NCBI RefSeq assembly: GCF_900105905.1
Contig: NZ_FNSV01000005.1
Location: forward strand, 4,092,001-4,156,000
DNA length: 64,000 nt
Origin: Rhodococcus koreensis
Lineage (GTDB): Bacteria > Actinomycetota > Actinomycetes > Mycobacteriales > Mycobacteriaceae
Direction: 5' to 3'
Below are positions 43,632 through 52,756 of the stretch, piece after piece (position 1 is the stretch's first letter; the number at the start of each line of letters is the position of its first letter). Below the pieces are notes generated by a model that did no database searches, was not told where the DNA came from, and saw only the letters and a list, made by a program, of their open reading frames with translations. The translations under genes were made by a program, and so were the position numbers.

Positions 43632-44888
43632 TCACGCCACCTCGGACAGCCGCGGGAAGAGTGACGTCATCGCAGCATGTTTTAAATACGACGCGCCTGC
43701 CGTCCCGCCGGTGCCAGGCACCGTTCCGATGACTTTCAGGGTGATGCCCCAGTGGCCGCGCTTCATCGCAACCCACGCACGGTCCAGGCGCCGCATCGCC
43801 TCCTCGAGAACGTGTGCATCCGGATGCGTCTTGCGCATCGCGAGATAGACGTCCTGCAATGTATCCTCCCCGACATCGATTTTCCCAACGTGCTCGAAGT
43901 CACGGGACTCAGGTGGAGCGCAAGCGAACTCGACCTCACGAAACGCGCGCGACTGCACCGCGCTCCGCCCATGCGTGAAGCCGCGAATAATCGAGAAGGC
44001 GTCAACCGGCATCGTCGTGAGAACCCGGAAGAGCGCAGGCACCGCTTCGAGGCGGATCGACGCCCGGTCGAGGCGATCCTTCGCCGCTGCAGCAAGACCG
44101 TCGCGCAGGTCACGGATCGACCTCGAAATCGCCGTCGCGACTTGCCGATACAGACCTTCGAAGATCTGGATGCAGCGGATGAACATCTGCTCGTCGTGCA
44201 GGCGCGTCGTCGGCAGCAACGTCAGCCGAACTGCACTTCCGATCTCTTCGGGCACACTGTTCAGCGCCGGCGCAGCGACTGAAGCAAACGGGCCGTAGTC
44301 GGCGCCCGGCTGAGCCAGCGCCGCGAGACCGGCCGCAGCGACGGAAGGTTCGAGCGAGAAATCGGGTGCGAGCCTGTCGAGTTGGGTCACGACCCGTGTC
44401 ACTGCGCGCGTCCGGACCACCTGGGGTGCGTGTGCCGACCTCCCGAGTGCTCGCGCCTCCAGCAACGCGAGGTCCATGGCCGCGGCAGCAACGAATGCGT
44501 CCACGCGCTGCGCGTCATCGGACCGGACGACCTGGTCGAAATAGTCGAGCCCGACATATGACAGATAGTCGCCATTCTGGGCATCGAACGTCATCGGTAG
44601 CCAGGCACCGAGAACATGATGCGCACGGTTGTTGTCATGGAAGTTTTGCAGCATGGCGACCAGGCGGGGCCGGACCCCGTTACGCCCGACCGTCTGATAA
44701 TGGGCCGCGACGGCCGCATGGGGAAACTCCGCGTCCCCCGCCTCCCATTGTCGGAGCGCATTCTCGATATTGCGTCCAGACAATTCATCGGTCGTCGCTT
44801 CAGCAGCCTGAACGCACGTGCCCCCGACGCCGATCACGCCGGAACGAACAAACTTCTGCTCGGCTTCGAGCAGCGTTTCGGAAATCAA
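43632..44888 (-). CDS. Tryptophan 2,3-dioxygenase-superfamily heme protein
   Basis: 418 residues. The C-terminal half aligns by eye with tryptophan 2,3-dioxygenase: HDEQMFIRCIQIFEGLY (residues 231-247, TDO has HDExxFIxxHQxxELW), an FRxxxG...SxxQSxxFRxxEF stretch with Arg317 at the substrate-carboxylate position, and KRGHWGI followed by GTGGTAGASYL, where His379 matches the heme ligand. The distal His of TDO is replaced by Ile240. The first ~220 residues are not recognisable. I infer a heme-dependent oxygenation of tryptophan or a related amino acid, as for MarE- and PrnB-like biosynthetic relatives. First gene of a two-gene minus-strand unit, divergent from the cupin-HDO gene. Confidence 0.7.
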   Translation of the reverse strand: MISETLLEAEQKFVRSGVIGVGGTCVQAAEATTDELSGRNIENALRQWEAGDAEFPHAAVAAHYQTVGRNGVRPRLVAMLQNFHDNNRAHHVLGAWLPMTFDAQNGDYLSYVGLDYFDQVVRSDDAQRVDAFVAAAAMDLALLEARALGRSAHAPQVVRTRAVTRVVTQLDRLAPDFSLEPSVAAAGLAALAQPGADYGPFASVAAPALNSVPEEIGSAVRLTLLPTTRLHDEQMFIRCIQIFEGLYRQVATAISRSIRDLRDGLAAAAKDRLDRASIRLEAVPALFRVLTTMPVDAFSIIRGFTHGRSAVQSRAFREVEFACAPPESRDFEHVGKIDVGEDTLQDVYLAMRKTHPDAHVLEEAMRRLDRAWVAMKRGHWGITLKVIGTVPGTGGTAGASYLKHAAMTSLFPRLSEVA

Positions 44889-44995
44889 TGCGAAACCCGC
44901 CTCTCATCCTTACTGCGGTGTTCAGCAATCTTCGACGACGCGCGGCGAATGCGGATAGACACCCTAGGGAGACTTTGCGGCACCCTTTCCGCTGG

Positions 44996-45020
44996 GGGGG
45001 TGACGTTTTCAACCCTGGGG
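44996..45020 (+). promoter_or_regulatory. Candidate cluster promoter element, copy 1
   Basis: GGGGGTGA (44996-45003) and AACCCTGGGG (45011-45020) lie about 86 bases before the cupin-HDO start in the 217-base divergent region. The ten-base AACCCTGGGG is repeated exactly, in reverse, before the first ATP-grasp gene, and GGGGGTGA plus a near-match recur before the second methyltransferase. Confidence 0.4.
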
Positions 45021-45105
45021 TGCCTGTTCCGCCCGCAGGCACGTGCCCAGGATTGGGAGCGATACAGAACTCGAGGCAGGTCGATCCCACAGAAGGAAGA
45101 AATCT

Positions 45106-46158
45106 ATGCACATAATCGCCAGAAGCGCACTCGAGACGATCAACGAAGCCGTTGTCGGCGGGAGCGTCCACAACCTGGGTGTCGTCAAGATATTCAGCCA
45201 GCACCCTCAGTTGGCGCAATTCATTCCTGCTTCCAGCAATTTGGCGATCAGCTGGGTCAGGTTGGAGTGCGGTGAGGTGCTGGCGGTGCACAAGCACCCG
45301 GAGCCCAGCCTGATCCTGATCTGCGAGGGCTCCGGACGAACGATGGGCAGTGCAGAGCAGGAGGTCGGTGCGGGAGACATGATCCTCGTCCCCGGCGACA
45401 CCTGGCACGGCTTCGAAGGAACCCAGGACGGTTTCTGGGCGCTCTCGATCCAGTTCGACGGCAAGGCACTCTACGAGGACGCCGAGCAGCCCAACGCAGT
45501 GTTTGCAGGCGAGGTACCGAATCGGGCGGCTGTGCTCCTGGCGGACAACGAGAAGTACCTGCAGCAATTCGGAACCAGCAGCCTGCTGCGGCTGATCGAC
45601 GACCCCTCGTTCGACAACCCACACGTTCGGGAACGGCTGCTCGACTGCCAGCAGACCTGGTCGGACGTGTTTCAGGACCTGCTGCACCTGCGTGTCGCGA
45701 TGACTACCGATACGGCGCACAAGCAGGTGGCGCTCGACCATCTGGTCGAGGAACTGGGCCATAACGACAACCTGCGCAACCAACGGGGTTCAGCGCACGC
45801 GCCGGTCACCGATGAGACGTTCGTATCGACAATGGAGTGGTTCAGGCATCAAATGCTGTACCGGAGCGACATGGTGCGCACTCTGCTGATGCATGTGGTG
45901 CTGGAAGGTAGTGGCGAAATCTGGCACCGGGAAGCGGCGCGAGCGTTTCCGGCAATTCCGCACTTCCAAGAACACGGAGAAGAAGACGGCGAGCACGTGA
46001 GTATGGGGATCGATCTGCTCGATCGAGCAACGCCGGCCGAGATTCGAGAACTCCGTGAAGCACTTGCCGAGGGATGGAAGATGATCACGCAATTGTGCGA
46101 CAGAATCGCGTCGATCGCCTTGGCCGACACGGCGGTCCCCACGTACTCCACATGCTGA
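45106..46158 (+). CDS. Cupin fused to heme-oxygenase-like diiron oxidase (HDO) domain
   Basis: 350 residues. Residues ~45-115 are a cupin with metal-type motifs (VHKHPEPSLILICEGSG: His62, His64, Glu68; VPGDTWHGFE: His101). Residues ~145-340 are all-helical with the pattern of HDO enzymes: VEELGH (Glu216, His219), VLEGSGE (Glu267) and HGEEDGEH, an H-x3-D-x2-H set (His290, Asp294, His297). HDO enzymes such as SznF, UndA and BesC do N-oxygenation or oxidative C-C cleavage on amino acids and fatty acids. The ATG at 45106 has AAGGAAGA upstream. It overlaps the ABC gene by seven bases and leads the plus-strand operon. Reaction unknown. Confidence 0.7.
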   Translation: MHIIARSALETINEAVVGGSVHNLGVVKIFSQHPQLAQFIPASSNLAISWVRLECGEVLAVHKHPEPSLILICEGSGRTMGSAEQEVGAGDMILVPGDTWHGFEGTQDGFWALSIQFDGKALYEDAEQPNAVFAGEVPNRAAVLLADNEKYLQQFGTSSLLRLIDDPSFDNPHVRERLLDCQQTWSDVFQDLLHLRVAMTTDTAHKQVALDHLVEELGHNDNLRNQRGSAHAPVTDETFVSTMEWFRHQMLYRSDMVRTLLMHVVLEGSGEIWHREAARAFPAIPHFQEHGEEDGEHVSMGIDLLDRATPAEIRELREALAEGWKMITQLCDRIASIALADTAVPTYSTC

Positions 46159-49100
46159 GCGTCCTCAGGAAAATCGTCTGGTTCGAGGTTCCCACACCCC
46201 GAACTCGACTCGACCCGGTGCCCAACGCCTCACACCTTGCCAGATGGCAGCGGTGGTGTGACGCGGCGCAGCGGGACAGCGTGAACGCGCCCCGAGGCGA
46301 GCGACTGAGCAGATCCGTCTTCGGCGGACTTCGTCGTGACATCATGCTCGGGCTCGTGGCCATCGCGATTAATGCAGGATGCGCCTTCGGTGCTGCGATC
46401 ACGCTGAAATCGCTGATCCAGCACCTCGTCACCGGCGATTCAGCACTCACGACGAACCTCACGCTCGGTATCACCTGCATCGTGCTGACCTACTTGGCGT
46501 GGCTTGCCTTGAATCACACCTTCATGCAAGCCGACGTGGTAGGCATCGGAGCCCGGACATACATAGAACAAAGGCTGCTGCGCAAGAAACGCAGCAATGC
46601 CCCTTCCGACCAACCGGCCGACCTGGTCACGCTGCTGGACCGGGAGGCAGCACGCGTCGAAAACGCGTGGTCCGGACTCATTTTCATCATTCTGGCACTC
46701 GCAACCATCACCTTCACGTCCGCGTACTTCTTCGTGGCGTTGGGACTGAGCGCTCTGGCGGCACTGTCGGTGATTCTCGTCAGTTCCGCGGTGATCTACT
46801 GGAACGCCAAACAATTGAATGCCGCGCACGCTGCACTGTCGGCGACGGCGGCAGATCGCATCGAAGTCGGCCTGTTCTCGCTGAACAATCGCCTGCTCGC
46901 GTGGCTCAAGAACTGGAACGACGAACTGTTTCGGCGCTATGCCGACAAGCGAGATGGCGAGGAGCGCGCGCTCCTGAAAGCGGCGCGTCTCATCGCGCGG
47001 ATCAACCTCATATCGACACTCACTCCGATCGTTGCCATGCTTGCCGCGGTGTTCACCCAGCTGGCCCACCTTGGTTACGTCGATCCAGCAGGCCTGTTGT
47101 CCACAATGGCGCTGGTCGGAGGCTTGAAATCCGTCGCCAACAATATTCCCTTCATTGTTCAGAGTCTGTCCCAGGGCATTGTCGGGCACACCAACGTTGC
47201 GAAGTATCTATCCAGTCCGCACCCGCTGGACACCGATGCGACCGCAACGCGCCTACCGGCAACAACGGCCAAGCACATCGCCGTCGTCGGCGCCGCGGGC
47301 AGTGGCAAGACATCCGTTCTGAAAATCGGTGCACGTCACAGCAGCCAGGTGAACAGCAAAACGTTCTTCGTACCGGATGAACCGTGGATATTCCCTGGCG
47401 GGCTCTACGAGAATTTGTGTCTCTATCGAAGCGAATTCACCGACGACGAGGCCCGTCGAGCCTTGACACTGTCCCGACTTCCCGAAACCTTCTACGGCGA
47501 CTACCTCTCGAGCAAGTCACGCGACCGGACCGAGGGCTGGAACGTGTCCCGCGGGCAGGGGAAGCGACTGGAACTGGCACGGGCACTATTGGCCGAACCG
47601 AAGTTCGTGTACCTGGATCAGCCCACAGCAGGGCTGGACGACGACCTGGCGAATGGGCTGCTGGCCGCCCTTCTACGCGGGCCGTGGCACGACACCACGG
47701 TCATTTATGCAACGGACAAGCCCGATGAAAAAGATGCCGCAGACGAGATATGGGTAGTGGCCGGAGGCGAGGTCGTGGAGGTGATGCGAAACCTCACACC
47801 ACGTGCGGCGAATCCTGTTCGAGACCGTACAGGGGCTCTCGCTCACGAGGATCGGTCGGTCGCTCGCCGTCCCCAGGGCGTGGACCGACCGGAATTCTCG
47901 ACCTCGTCACGCCGCAGTCTGATGAGCCTGGGCGTCGCGAAGGTCGCGGTTGTCGCATGCGTCCTGTTTGCGTGCCGCGACGTTCTGACAATTGTCGGTG
48001 ACTACACAGCTGCCAGCGGAATTTCGACCACGAATGCGCGGACAGCAGCGACAATCCTCATCGCCGCACTGTCCGCCGGGGCACTCCTGTCGATTTTCAC
48101 CTCCCTGTTCATCGTCAAACGCAGCATCATGGCGGCATCCCGAAAGTGTCGGAATTACTTCTCGACCGTCATGAGTCCAAAGCCCTCCAGGTCGGCCTTC
48201 GACGAGGTCGATCAGGACTATCAGAGCAAACTGACATGGGATCAACGACGTATCGACGAACTTCTGCCAGAAGTACTTCTGAATACGCTGGGTGCGGTTA
48301 CATTGCTGCTCACGACCGCCGCGTTCGTATTGAGCAAGAACATTTTCGTCCTACTGCCCCTTGTCGGGATGTGCTTCGCCTACTGGCACAGTTCGAAGCG
48401 ATCGGGAAGGCGACTGCAGGACTTCAACGATAGAGAGATCGGTACGACGTCGACCGTGTTGGAGCGGGTCGAGGCCATTACCTGGAGCTCAGCGAGATTC
48501 GATTTGGCACGCGACAACTCGGCCCTCGTCAATTGGCTGAACAAGAGTTTGATGAATCGCGCCTTCGCTTCGATGGACAATGCGGGCGCGCGCCGCTGGT
48601 TTAATTACAAGCTCGACTTGATGGGTGTGCTCTTCCTGTCGGTCGTCGTCGGCTCCACCGTATTTGTCCAGGTCGGCGGCGGATCCGGCCTCAGCGGTGT
48701 TCTCGCGCTCAGTCTCTCGTACAGCCTCATCGCCGTTTTCGCCCGAGTGGGCCGTTGCCTGGTGGACCTCAGACAGGTTCTCGACAGCGCGGATCGCCTC
48801 CTCACGCCTCCGACCCGCCCGGCGCCGTGCTGGACCGGCTCAGCAGTTGACGACGCAGCGCTCGTGTCGTTTTCGGAGGTAGCGTACGTCGCGCCGCACA
48901 CCGGGGCGGTGCTGCTGGAAGAGCTTTCCGAGTCCTTTGCCAGCCGAGACGTCGTGGTCATCATGGGGCCGAGCGGGGTCGGCAAGTCGACATTTGCGAA
49001 GCTGGTTGTGGGCAGTCTGCAGCCGACAACAGGCGTCCTCTCGACATTGGGCCGGACGACGGGATACGTCTCGAATTCCCACGCCGGAGACATCCTCCTC

Positions 49101-49595
49101 CTGACGTCGAGTCCGATCTTCAAGCCAGGCAGATTGATCGAACACTTCAACAGCCCGTTACCGCTCGAATTGGCTCGCGTCGTCGACTATCTCGACGTGG
49201 CAGACGTCGTCGGGCGACTACCGTCCGGATTCGACGAGCCCGTCCCCGCCACCGGTCAGTTGAATCTGAGCAAGACGGAACTGCAGCGGCTGGCGCTCCT
49301 CGACCTGTTGATCAATCGCCCGGCGATCGCAATTCTCGACGAAGCAACATCCGAGTTGAGTACAGCAGCAGAGCTCTCGATATTGCAGGCCGTGATTTCT
49401 GCCTTGCCGGACACGCTCTTCTTCATCATCACGCACAATCCCGGGCTGACCGAACTTGCCAGCCGAGTCTTCCACTTCAACGGCGAGCGACGCCTCCTCG
49501 AGAATTCCGGCCAGTCGCACACGAGAGCCGATCGGAACTGGAATGGAAAGGAGGACGACCATGGAATGGCTGCCCCAACGCGATGCGTTCTGTAA
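46152..49595 (+). CDS. Single-chain ABC exporter (TMD-NBD-TMD-NBD) with one degenerate ATPase site
   Basis: 1147 residues: two transmembrane domains (residues ~55-345 and ~590-870), each followed by a nucleotide-binding domain. NBD1 has a good Walker A (GAAGSGKTS, ~380) but a signature VSRGQ and a Walker B YLDQPTAG, in which the catalytic Glu is Gln490. NBD2 has Walker A GPSGVGKST and an intact LDEATSELS, but its signature is LNLSK instead of LSGGQ. The full-length ABCC-like layout is unusual for bacteria. It probably exports the cluster product. The start overlaps the HDO gene; the 3' end overlaps the next gene by 35 bases. Confidence 0.8.
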   Translation: MLSVLRKIVWFEVPTPRTRLDPVPNASHLARWQRWCDAAQRDSVNAPRGERLSRSVFGGLRRDIMLGLVAIAINAGCAFGAAITLKSLIQHLVTGDSALTTNLTLGITCIVLTYLAWLALNHTFMQADVVGIGARTYIEQRLLRKKRSNAPSDQPADLVTLLDREAARVENAWSGLIFIILALATITFTSAYFFVALGLSALAALSVILVSSAVIYWNAKQLNAAHAALSATAADRIEVGLFSLNNRLLAWLKNWNDELFRRYADKRDGEERALLKAARLIARINLISTLTPIVAMLAAVFTQLAHLGYVDPAGLLSTMALVGGLKSVANNIPFIVQSLSQGIVGHTNVAKYLSSPHPLDTDATATRLPATTAKHIAVVGAAGSGKTSVLKIGARHSSQVNSKTFFVPDEPWIFPGGLYENLCLYRSEFTDDEARRALTLSRLPETFYGDYLSSKSRDRTEGWNVSRGQGKRLELARALLAEPKFVYLDQPTAGLDDDLANGLLAALLRGPWHDTTVIYATDKPDEKDAADEIWVVAGGEVVEVMRNLTPRAANPVRDRTGALAHEDRSVARRPQGVDRPEFSTSSRRSLMSLGVAKVAVVACVLFACRDVLTIVGDYTAASGISTTNARTAATILIAALSAGALLSIFTSLFIVKRSIMAASRKCRNYFSTVMSPKPSRSAFDEVDQDYQSKLTWDQRRIDELLPEVLLNTLGAVTLLLTTAAFVLSKNIFVLLPLVGMCFAYWHSSKRSGRRLQDFNDREIGTTSTVLERVEAITWSSARFDLARDNSALVNWLNKSLMNRAFASMDNAGARRWFNYKLDLMGVLFLSVVVGSTVFVQVGGGSGLSGVLALSLSYSLIAVFARVGRCLVDLRQVLDSADRLLTPPTRPAPCWTGSAVDDAALVSFSEVAYVAPHTGAVLLEELSESFASRDVVVIMGPSGVGKSTFAKLVVGSLQPTTGVLSTLGRTTGYVSNSHAGDILLLTSSPIFKPGRLIEHFNSPLPLELARVVDYLDVADVVGRLPSGFDEPVPATGQLNLSKTELQRLALLDLLINRPAIAILDEATSELSTAAELSILQAVISALPDTLFFIITHNPGLTELASRVFHFNGERRLLENSGQSHTRADRNWNGKEDDHGMAAPTRCVL

Positions 49596-50487
49596 CAGTC
49601 ACAACGTTCCACGGCCACAACTTCCGCTGAGGAACATCGCGCACTGGAACGCGGTACTCCAGGGCAGCGTGAGCAGCGATGACGCCCTGCACCACGAGCG
49701 AGCGTACGTCGCACCCGGATACTTCTACATGCCCGTGTGCGACGAGCCCGACGATCGGGCACTGGCGGAGTTGTCGAGCCTGGCGTCAACCGCCGACTGG
49801 TTGCTGGTCCCTTCCCTTCGCAGATCCGATCGCCGCCGGCGCGCCGACGTCATTGCAGTTCCATTCATGAAGGCGGCATTCTTCCGGTCTTCGCGAAGTG
49901 TGGACCTCGCCCTGCGAACCGCGGTAGGAGCCAGCCAATACAAATCGATCGTCAGGCTCACGAGGAAGGCCGAGGCGGCGTGCACAACCGAGATACACCG
50001 TCTCTCGGACGTGGCAGAAGACAATCGGGTCCTGCGCGATTTCGCCTGCCTTCAGGCCTTGAATGTGGCCAAATACGGACACGCCAAGAACCTCTATACG
50101 AACGATGTGCTGCGTATGCTGGCAGGCTCGTCCGAAGGTGAGAAATACTTCGTGAAGCTGGACTACGACAAGTATTCGAATACTCCGTTGGCCGGATCAC
50201 TGAGCTACGCCGACGACCACCGTGGCGTGTTTACGAAACTCGTTCGGGGACTGGACCATGACCGAATTCCGCGCGGATTGAATCTGTACATCGCCGACTA
50301 CTACCAAATGTATCATTTCGCGGATCGGCTGGGTTTCGCGGACGTCTGCCTCGGCCGAGGCGCCATCGACGCGAAGGTCCGGGTAGGCGCAATTCACATT
50401 GTCGACCTGGACAACTGGCTGATTCCGGTCAACACGCGGCGTACGCAGGCGATGCGGGACTACGCGAGATCGCGACTTGGAGACTAG
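49561..50487 (+). CDS. GNAT/FemAB-like acyltransferase candidate
   Basis: 308 residues. No signature is certain. The middle and C-terminal parts (KYFVKLDYDKYSNTPLAGSLSYADDHRGVFTKLVRGLDHDRIPRGLNLYIADYYQMYHFADRLGFADVCLGRG, residues ~196-275, quoted only as landmarks: YFVKLDY, LNLYIAD, LGFADVCLG) have the strand-helix rhythm of GNAT-fold BioF2/FemAB-type acyltransferases. A strong AAAGGAGG box lies before the ATG at 49561, inside the end of the ABC gene. It ends exactly where the class IV PLP gene begins, so both belong to the operon. A role in acylating or amino-acylating the cluster intermediate is a guess. Confidence 0.45.
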   Translation: MEWLPQRDAFCNSHNVPRPQLPLRNIAHWNAVLQGSVSSDDALHHERAYVAPGYFYMPVCDEPDDRALAELSSLASTADWLLVPSLRRSDRRRRADVIAVPFMKAAFFRSSRSVDLALRTAVGASQYKSIVRLTRKAEAACTTEIHRLSDVAEDNRVLRDFACLQALNVAKYGHAKNLYTNDVLRMLAGSSEGEKYFVKLDYDKYSNTPLAGSLSYADDHRGVFTKLVRGLDHDRIPRGLNLYIADYYQMYHFADRLGFADVCLGRGAIDAKVRVGAIHIVDLDNWLIPVNTRRTQAMRDYARSRLGD

Positions 50488-51342
50488 ATGATCAGCGAAA
50501 TAGCCTGGGCAGATGGACGATGCGTGCGATTCGACGAGGTGAGCCTGTCACCTGCCACCCATGGGTTGTCGTATGCCACATCGGTGTTCGACGGTATCCG
50601 CACGTACGGCGGCAGCATCTTCAAATGTGACGACCACATAGCGAGGTTGCGGCGGTCCGCCGAGTTGTTCGGGCACACCGTGCACTATTCGGATGCGGAC
50701 TTGGCCGATGCTTGCCGCGAATTGGTGAGGGCCAACGACCTTACCGATGCGTACATCAAGTGCTTGGTCTTCTATGACGACACCGATGTGAGTTTCAAGG
50801 CGCAGGGCTCGTCCAGCAAGGTGGTCCTGTTTGCGCTGCCCTTTCCTTCGTATTCGGCCGCGGAGCACTATCGGCTCTCTACGGCAACGTGGCGGCGTGC
50901 ACCCGCCTCGTGCCACCCGTATCAGGCGAAAACGTCGTCTACCTACGCGTTGAGCTACTTGAGCCACCGCGGGCGGGCCGACGGTTACGATGATGTGCTC
51001 TTCCTCTCGACAGCCGACGCTGTGTGCGAGTCGAGCGGCTCGAATGTGTTCTTCGTCAAGGGAGACGCATTGTTCACGCCCACTGCCGAATTGGCCCTCG
51101 ACGGGATTACCCGAAGGGTGGTCATCGATGAGTTGTGTCCGCGACTGAAGCTCTCGGTAACGGAACGCGACATCGCCTACGACGAGATCGGATCGTTCGA
51201 CGCCGCATTTCTGTGTGGCACTGCGATCGAAATCATGGGGGTTTCCGACATCGACGAGATCCGGTATGCGAAGTCCGCAGTGGTCGATGCGATTGCAACC
51301 GAGTATCGGCGCTTGACCAACGGCCGGTCCGCGATCCGATGA
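50488..51342 (+). CDS. Class IV PLP-dependent aminotransferase (BCAT-like)
   Basis: 284 residues. LSYATSVFDGIRTY at the start, the PLP Lys148 in PYQAKTSSTYALSYL, ESSGSNVFFVKG and LDGITRRVVIDE are the standard landmarks of branched-chain aminotransferase/aminodeoxychorismate lyase-type enzymes. Its ATG directly follows the previous stop codon. In this cluster it could make or remove an alpha-amino group on a building block; whether it is a transaminase or a lyase cannot be told from sequence. Confidence 0.82.
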   Translation: MISEIAWADGRCVRFDEVSLSPATHGLSYATSVFDGIRTYGGSIFKCDDHIARLRRSAELFGHTVHYSDADLADACRELVRANDLTDAYIKCLVFYDDTDVSFKAQGSSSKVVLFALPFPSYSAAEHYRLSTATWRRAPASCHPYQAKTSSTYALSYLSHRGRADGYDDVLFLSTADAVCESSGSNVFFVKGDALFTPTAELALDGITRRVVIDELCPRLKLSVTERDIAYDEIGSFDAAFLCGTAIEIMGVSDIDEIRYAKSAVVDAIATEYRRLTNGRSAIR

Positions 51343-51353
51343 CGACCACACAA

Positions 51354-51379
51354 GGTGGGCGATCTTTCCCCCCAGGGTT
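51354..51379 (+). promoter_or_regulatory. Candidate cluster promoter element, copy 2
   Basis: CCCCAGGGTT (51370-51379) is the exact reverse complement of AACCCTGGGG in copy 1 and lies 89 bases before the ATP-grasp start, the same spacing as copy 1 to its gene. GGTGGGCGA precedes it at 51354-51362. The 125-base gap containing it suggests that the ATP-grasp gene has its own promoter. Confidence 0.4.
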
Positions 51380-51467
51380 CCTTGCTTCACGGCCGTCGGC
51401 TCGGGATAGTACTGGAAGGTGAAAGTCCTATTTGCCGAACGGTATTCCATCCAGCGGGGTCTTCCGA

Positions 51468-52727
51468 ATGAAACTGCTCATCCTCCATCGCGTTCCGTAT
51501 TCCTTCATCGAATACCATCGTGTCATCGATCATGGAATTCACGATGTCGTCTACGTGGGCTCGAGCGCGCAACTTGCGACCCTGCCGCCCGACCTTCCCT
51601 GCACGAGGGTTGAACGCCCGGGTCGAGCAGGTCTGGCCGAGGAAGTTCGCACCCTGTTCTCCACCGACGATGCCTTCGACCGGGTCATCAGCGTCTCCCA
51701 ATACGAGATGATGGAGGCGGCGCAGATAAGACGGAGCCTCGGAGTAGAAGGGACATCACCGGAGCAGGTCCACATCGTGAACGACAAGGTAGCGATGAAA
51801 GCCGCGGTCGCAGGATGCGGACTTCGCGTGCCCAGATTTGTTCGCTGCGACGAGGCGCTCACCGCTGCGTCCGCCGATGTCGCTCCTTGGGCTGGGAAGA
51901 CGGTGCTCAAACCACTCGATGGAACCGCCAGCAAGGATGTTTTCGTTTTCGCCACCTACGCTGACGCCGGCGCTGCGATTCTCAATCACCCTACAGGTCT
52001 GGAGGACTGGGATCCGGAACGCTTCCAGCTCGAAGAATATGTGGAGGGGCCGATCTTCCACTTCGATGGCGTGATGCTTGCCGGTGCGCCGGTGGCGATC
52101 GTCGCCAGCAGATATCTGGGCACTTGCCTCGAGTTCGCCCAGGGAGTTCCGCAGGGATCGATTCAAGTCGACGACGACGGTGGGCGTTGCAAGGTAGCGG
52201 TCGAGTACCTTCGGGCCGTGGGTATCGACAATGGCCCATTTCATCTCGAAATGATCGAGGCCGCAGATGGAATGGTTTTTCTGGAGGTCGGCGCCCGCCC
52301 CGGCGGCGGACATATCAAGGAGACGTTCCGGCTTGCCACAGGCATCGACTTGGTCGCGGCCGGTTTGGCCTGCAACCTCGATTGGTCACCTCTCGACATC
52401 AATCCACTGAAACGATGGTTCGAAAGTACGGCGAGCAGCACGGTCTACGGGGATTTCATGTTCCCGGGTCACCTGCTTCCGTCGCGGTACTGCGCGATAT
52501 CGGGTGGAGAACGGTTTCAAGCCCACCCAGACGTTGTTCGATGGAAGGAGCTGGACGCGGGCGCTTCTCTTCCGGAGACGGTGAGCTATTTCGATTTCGA
52601 ATTACCCGTCAGCGGCATCGTCGCCGGCCGGTCGAGCTCGGAAGTGACCTCACTCATTCGCGAAATCCTGACGACCGTGCAAGTCGTGCCGATCGAGCAG
52701 CCCACGCAATGCCCCACACCTGGCTGA
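51468..52727 (+). CDS. ATP-grasp ligase, copy 1
   Basis: 419 residues. ATP-grasp landmarks: VLKPLDGTASKDVFVF (nucleotide Lys), FQLEEYVEGPIFHFDG (ribose/adenine contacts) and VFLEVGARPGGGHI (metal Glu and the following loop). Such enzymes form amide bonds through an acyl-phosphate and resemble L-amino acid ligases. I use the ATG at 51468, which starts MKLLILHRVPYSF; a TTG twelve codons upstream is an alternative. The stop codon is inside a hairpin shared with the convergent second ATP-grasp gene. Confidence 0.8.
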   Translation: MKLLILHRVPYSFIEYHRVIDHGIHDVVYVGSSAQLATLPPDLPCTRVERPGRAGLAEEVRTLFSTDDAFDRVISVSQYEMMEAAQIRRSLGVEGTSPEQVHIVNDKVAMKAAVAGCGLRVPRFVRCDEALTAASADVAPWAGKTVLKPLDGTASKDVFVFATYADAGAAILNHPTGLEDWDPERFQLEEYVEGPIFHFDGVMLAGAPVAIVASRYLGTCLEFAQGVPQGSIQVDDDGGRCKVAVEYLRAVGIDNGPFHLEMIEAADGMVFLEVGARPGGGHIKETFRLATGIDLVAAGLACNLDWSPLDINPLKRWFESTASSTVYGDFMFPGHLLPSRYCAISGGERFQAHPDVVRWKELDAGASLPETVSYFDFELPVSGIVAGRSSSEVTSLIREILTTVQVVPIEQPTQCPTPG

Positions 52728-52756
52728 CCGGGCAGAACATGAATCTGCCCGGTCAG
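52724..52756. terminator. Bidirectional hairpin between the two ATP-grasp genes
   Basis: A perfect 13-bp stem (CTGACCGGGCAGA and its complement) with a seven-base loop. The stop codons of both convergent ATP-grasp genes (TGA at 52725-52727 and, on the minus strand, 52755-52753) lie within the stem. Confidence 0.7.
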
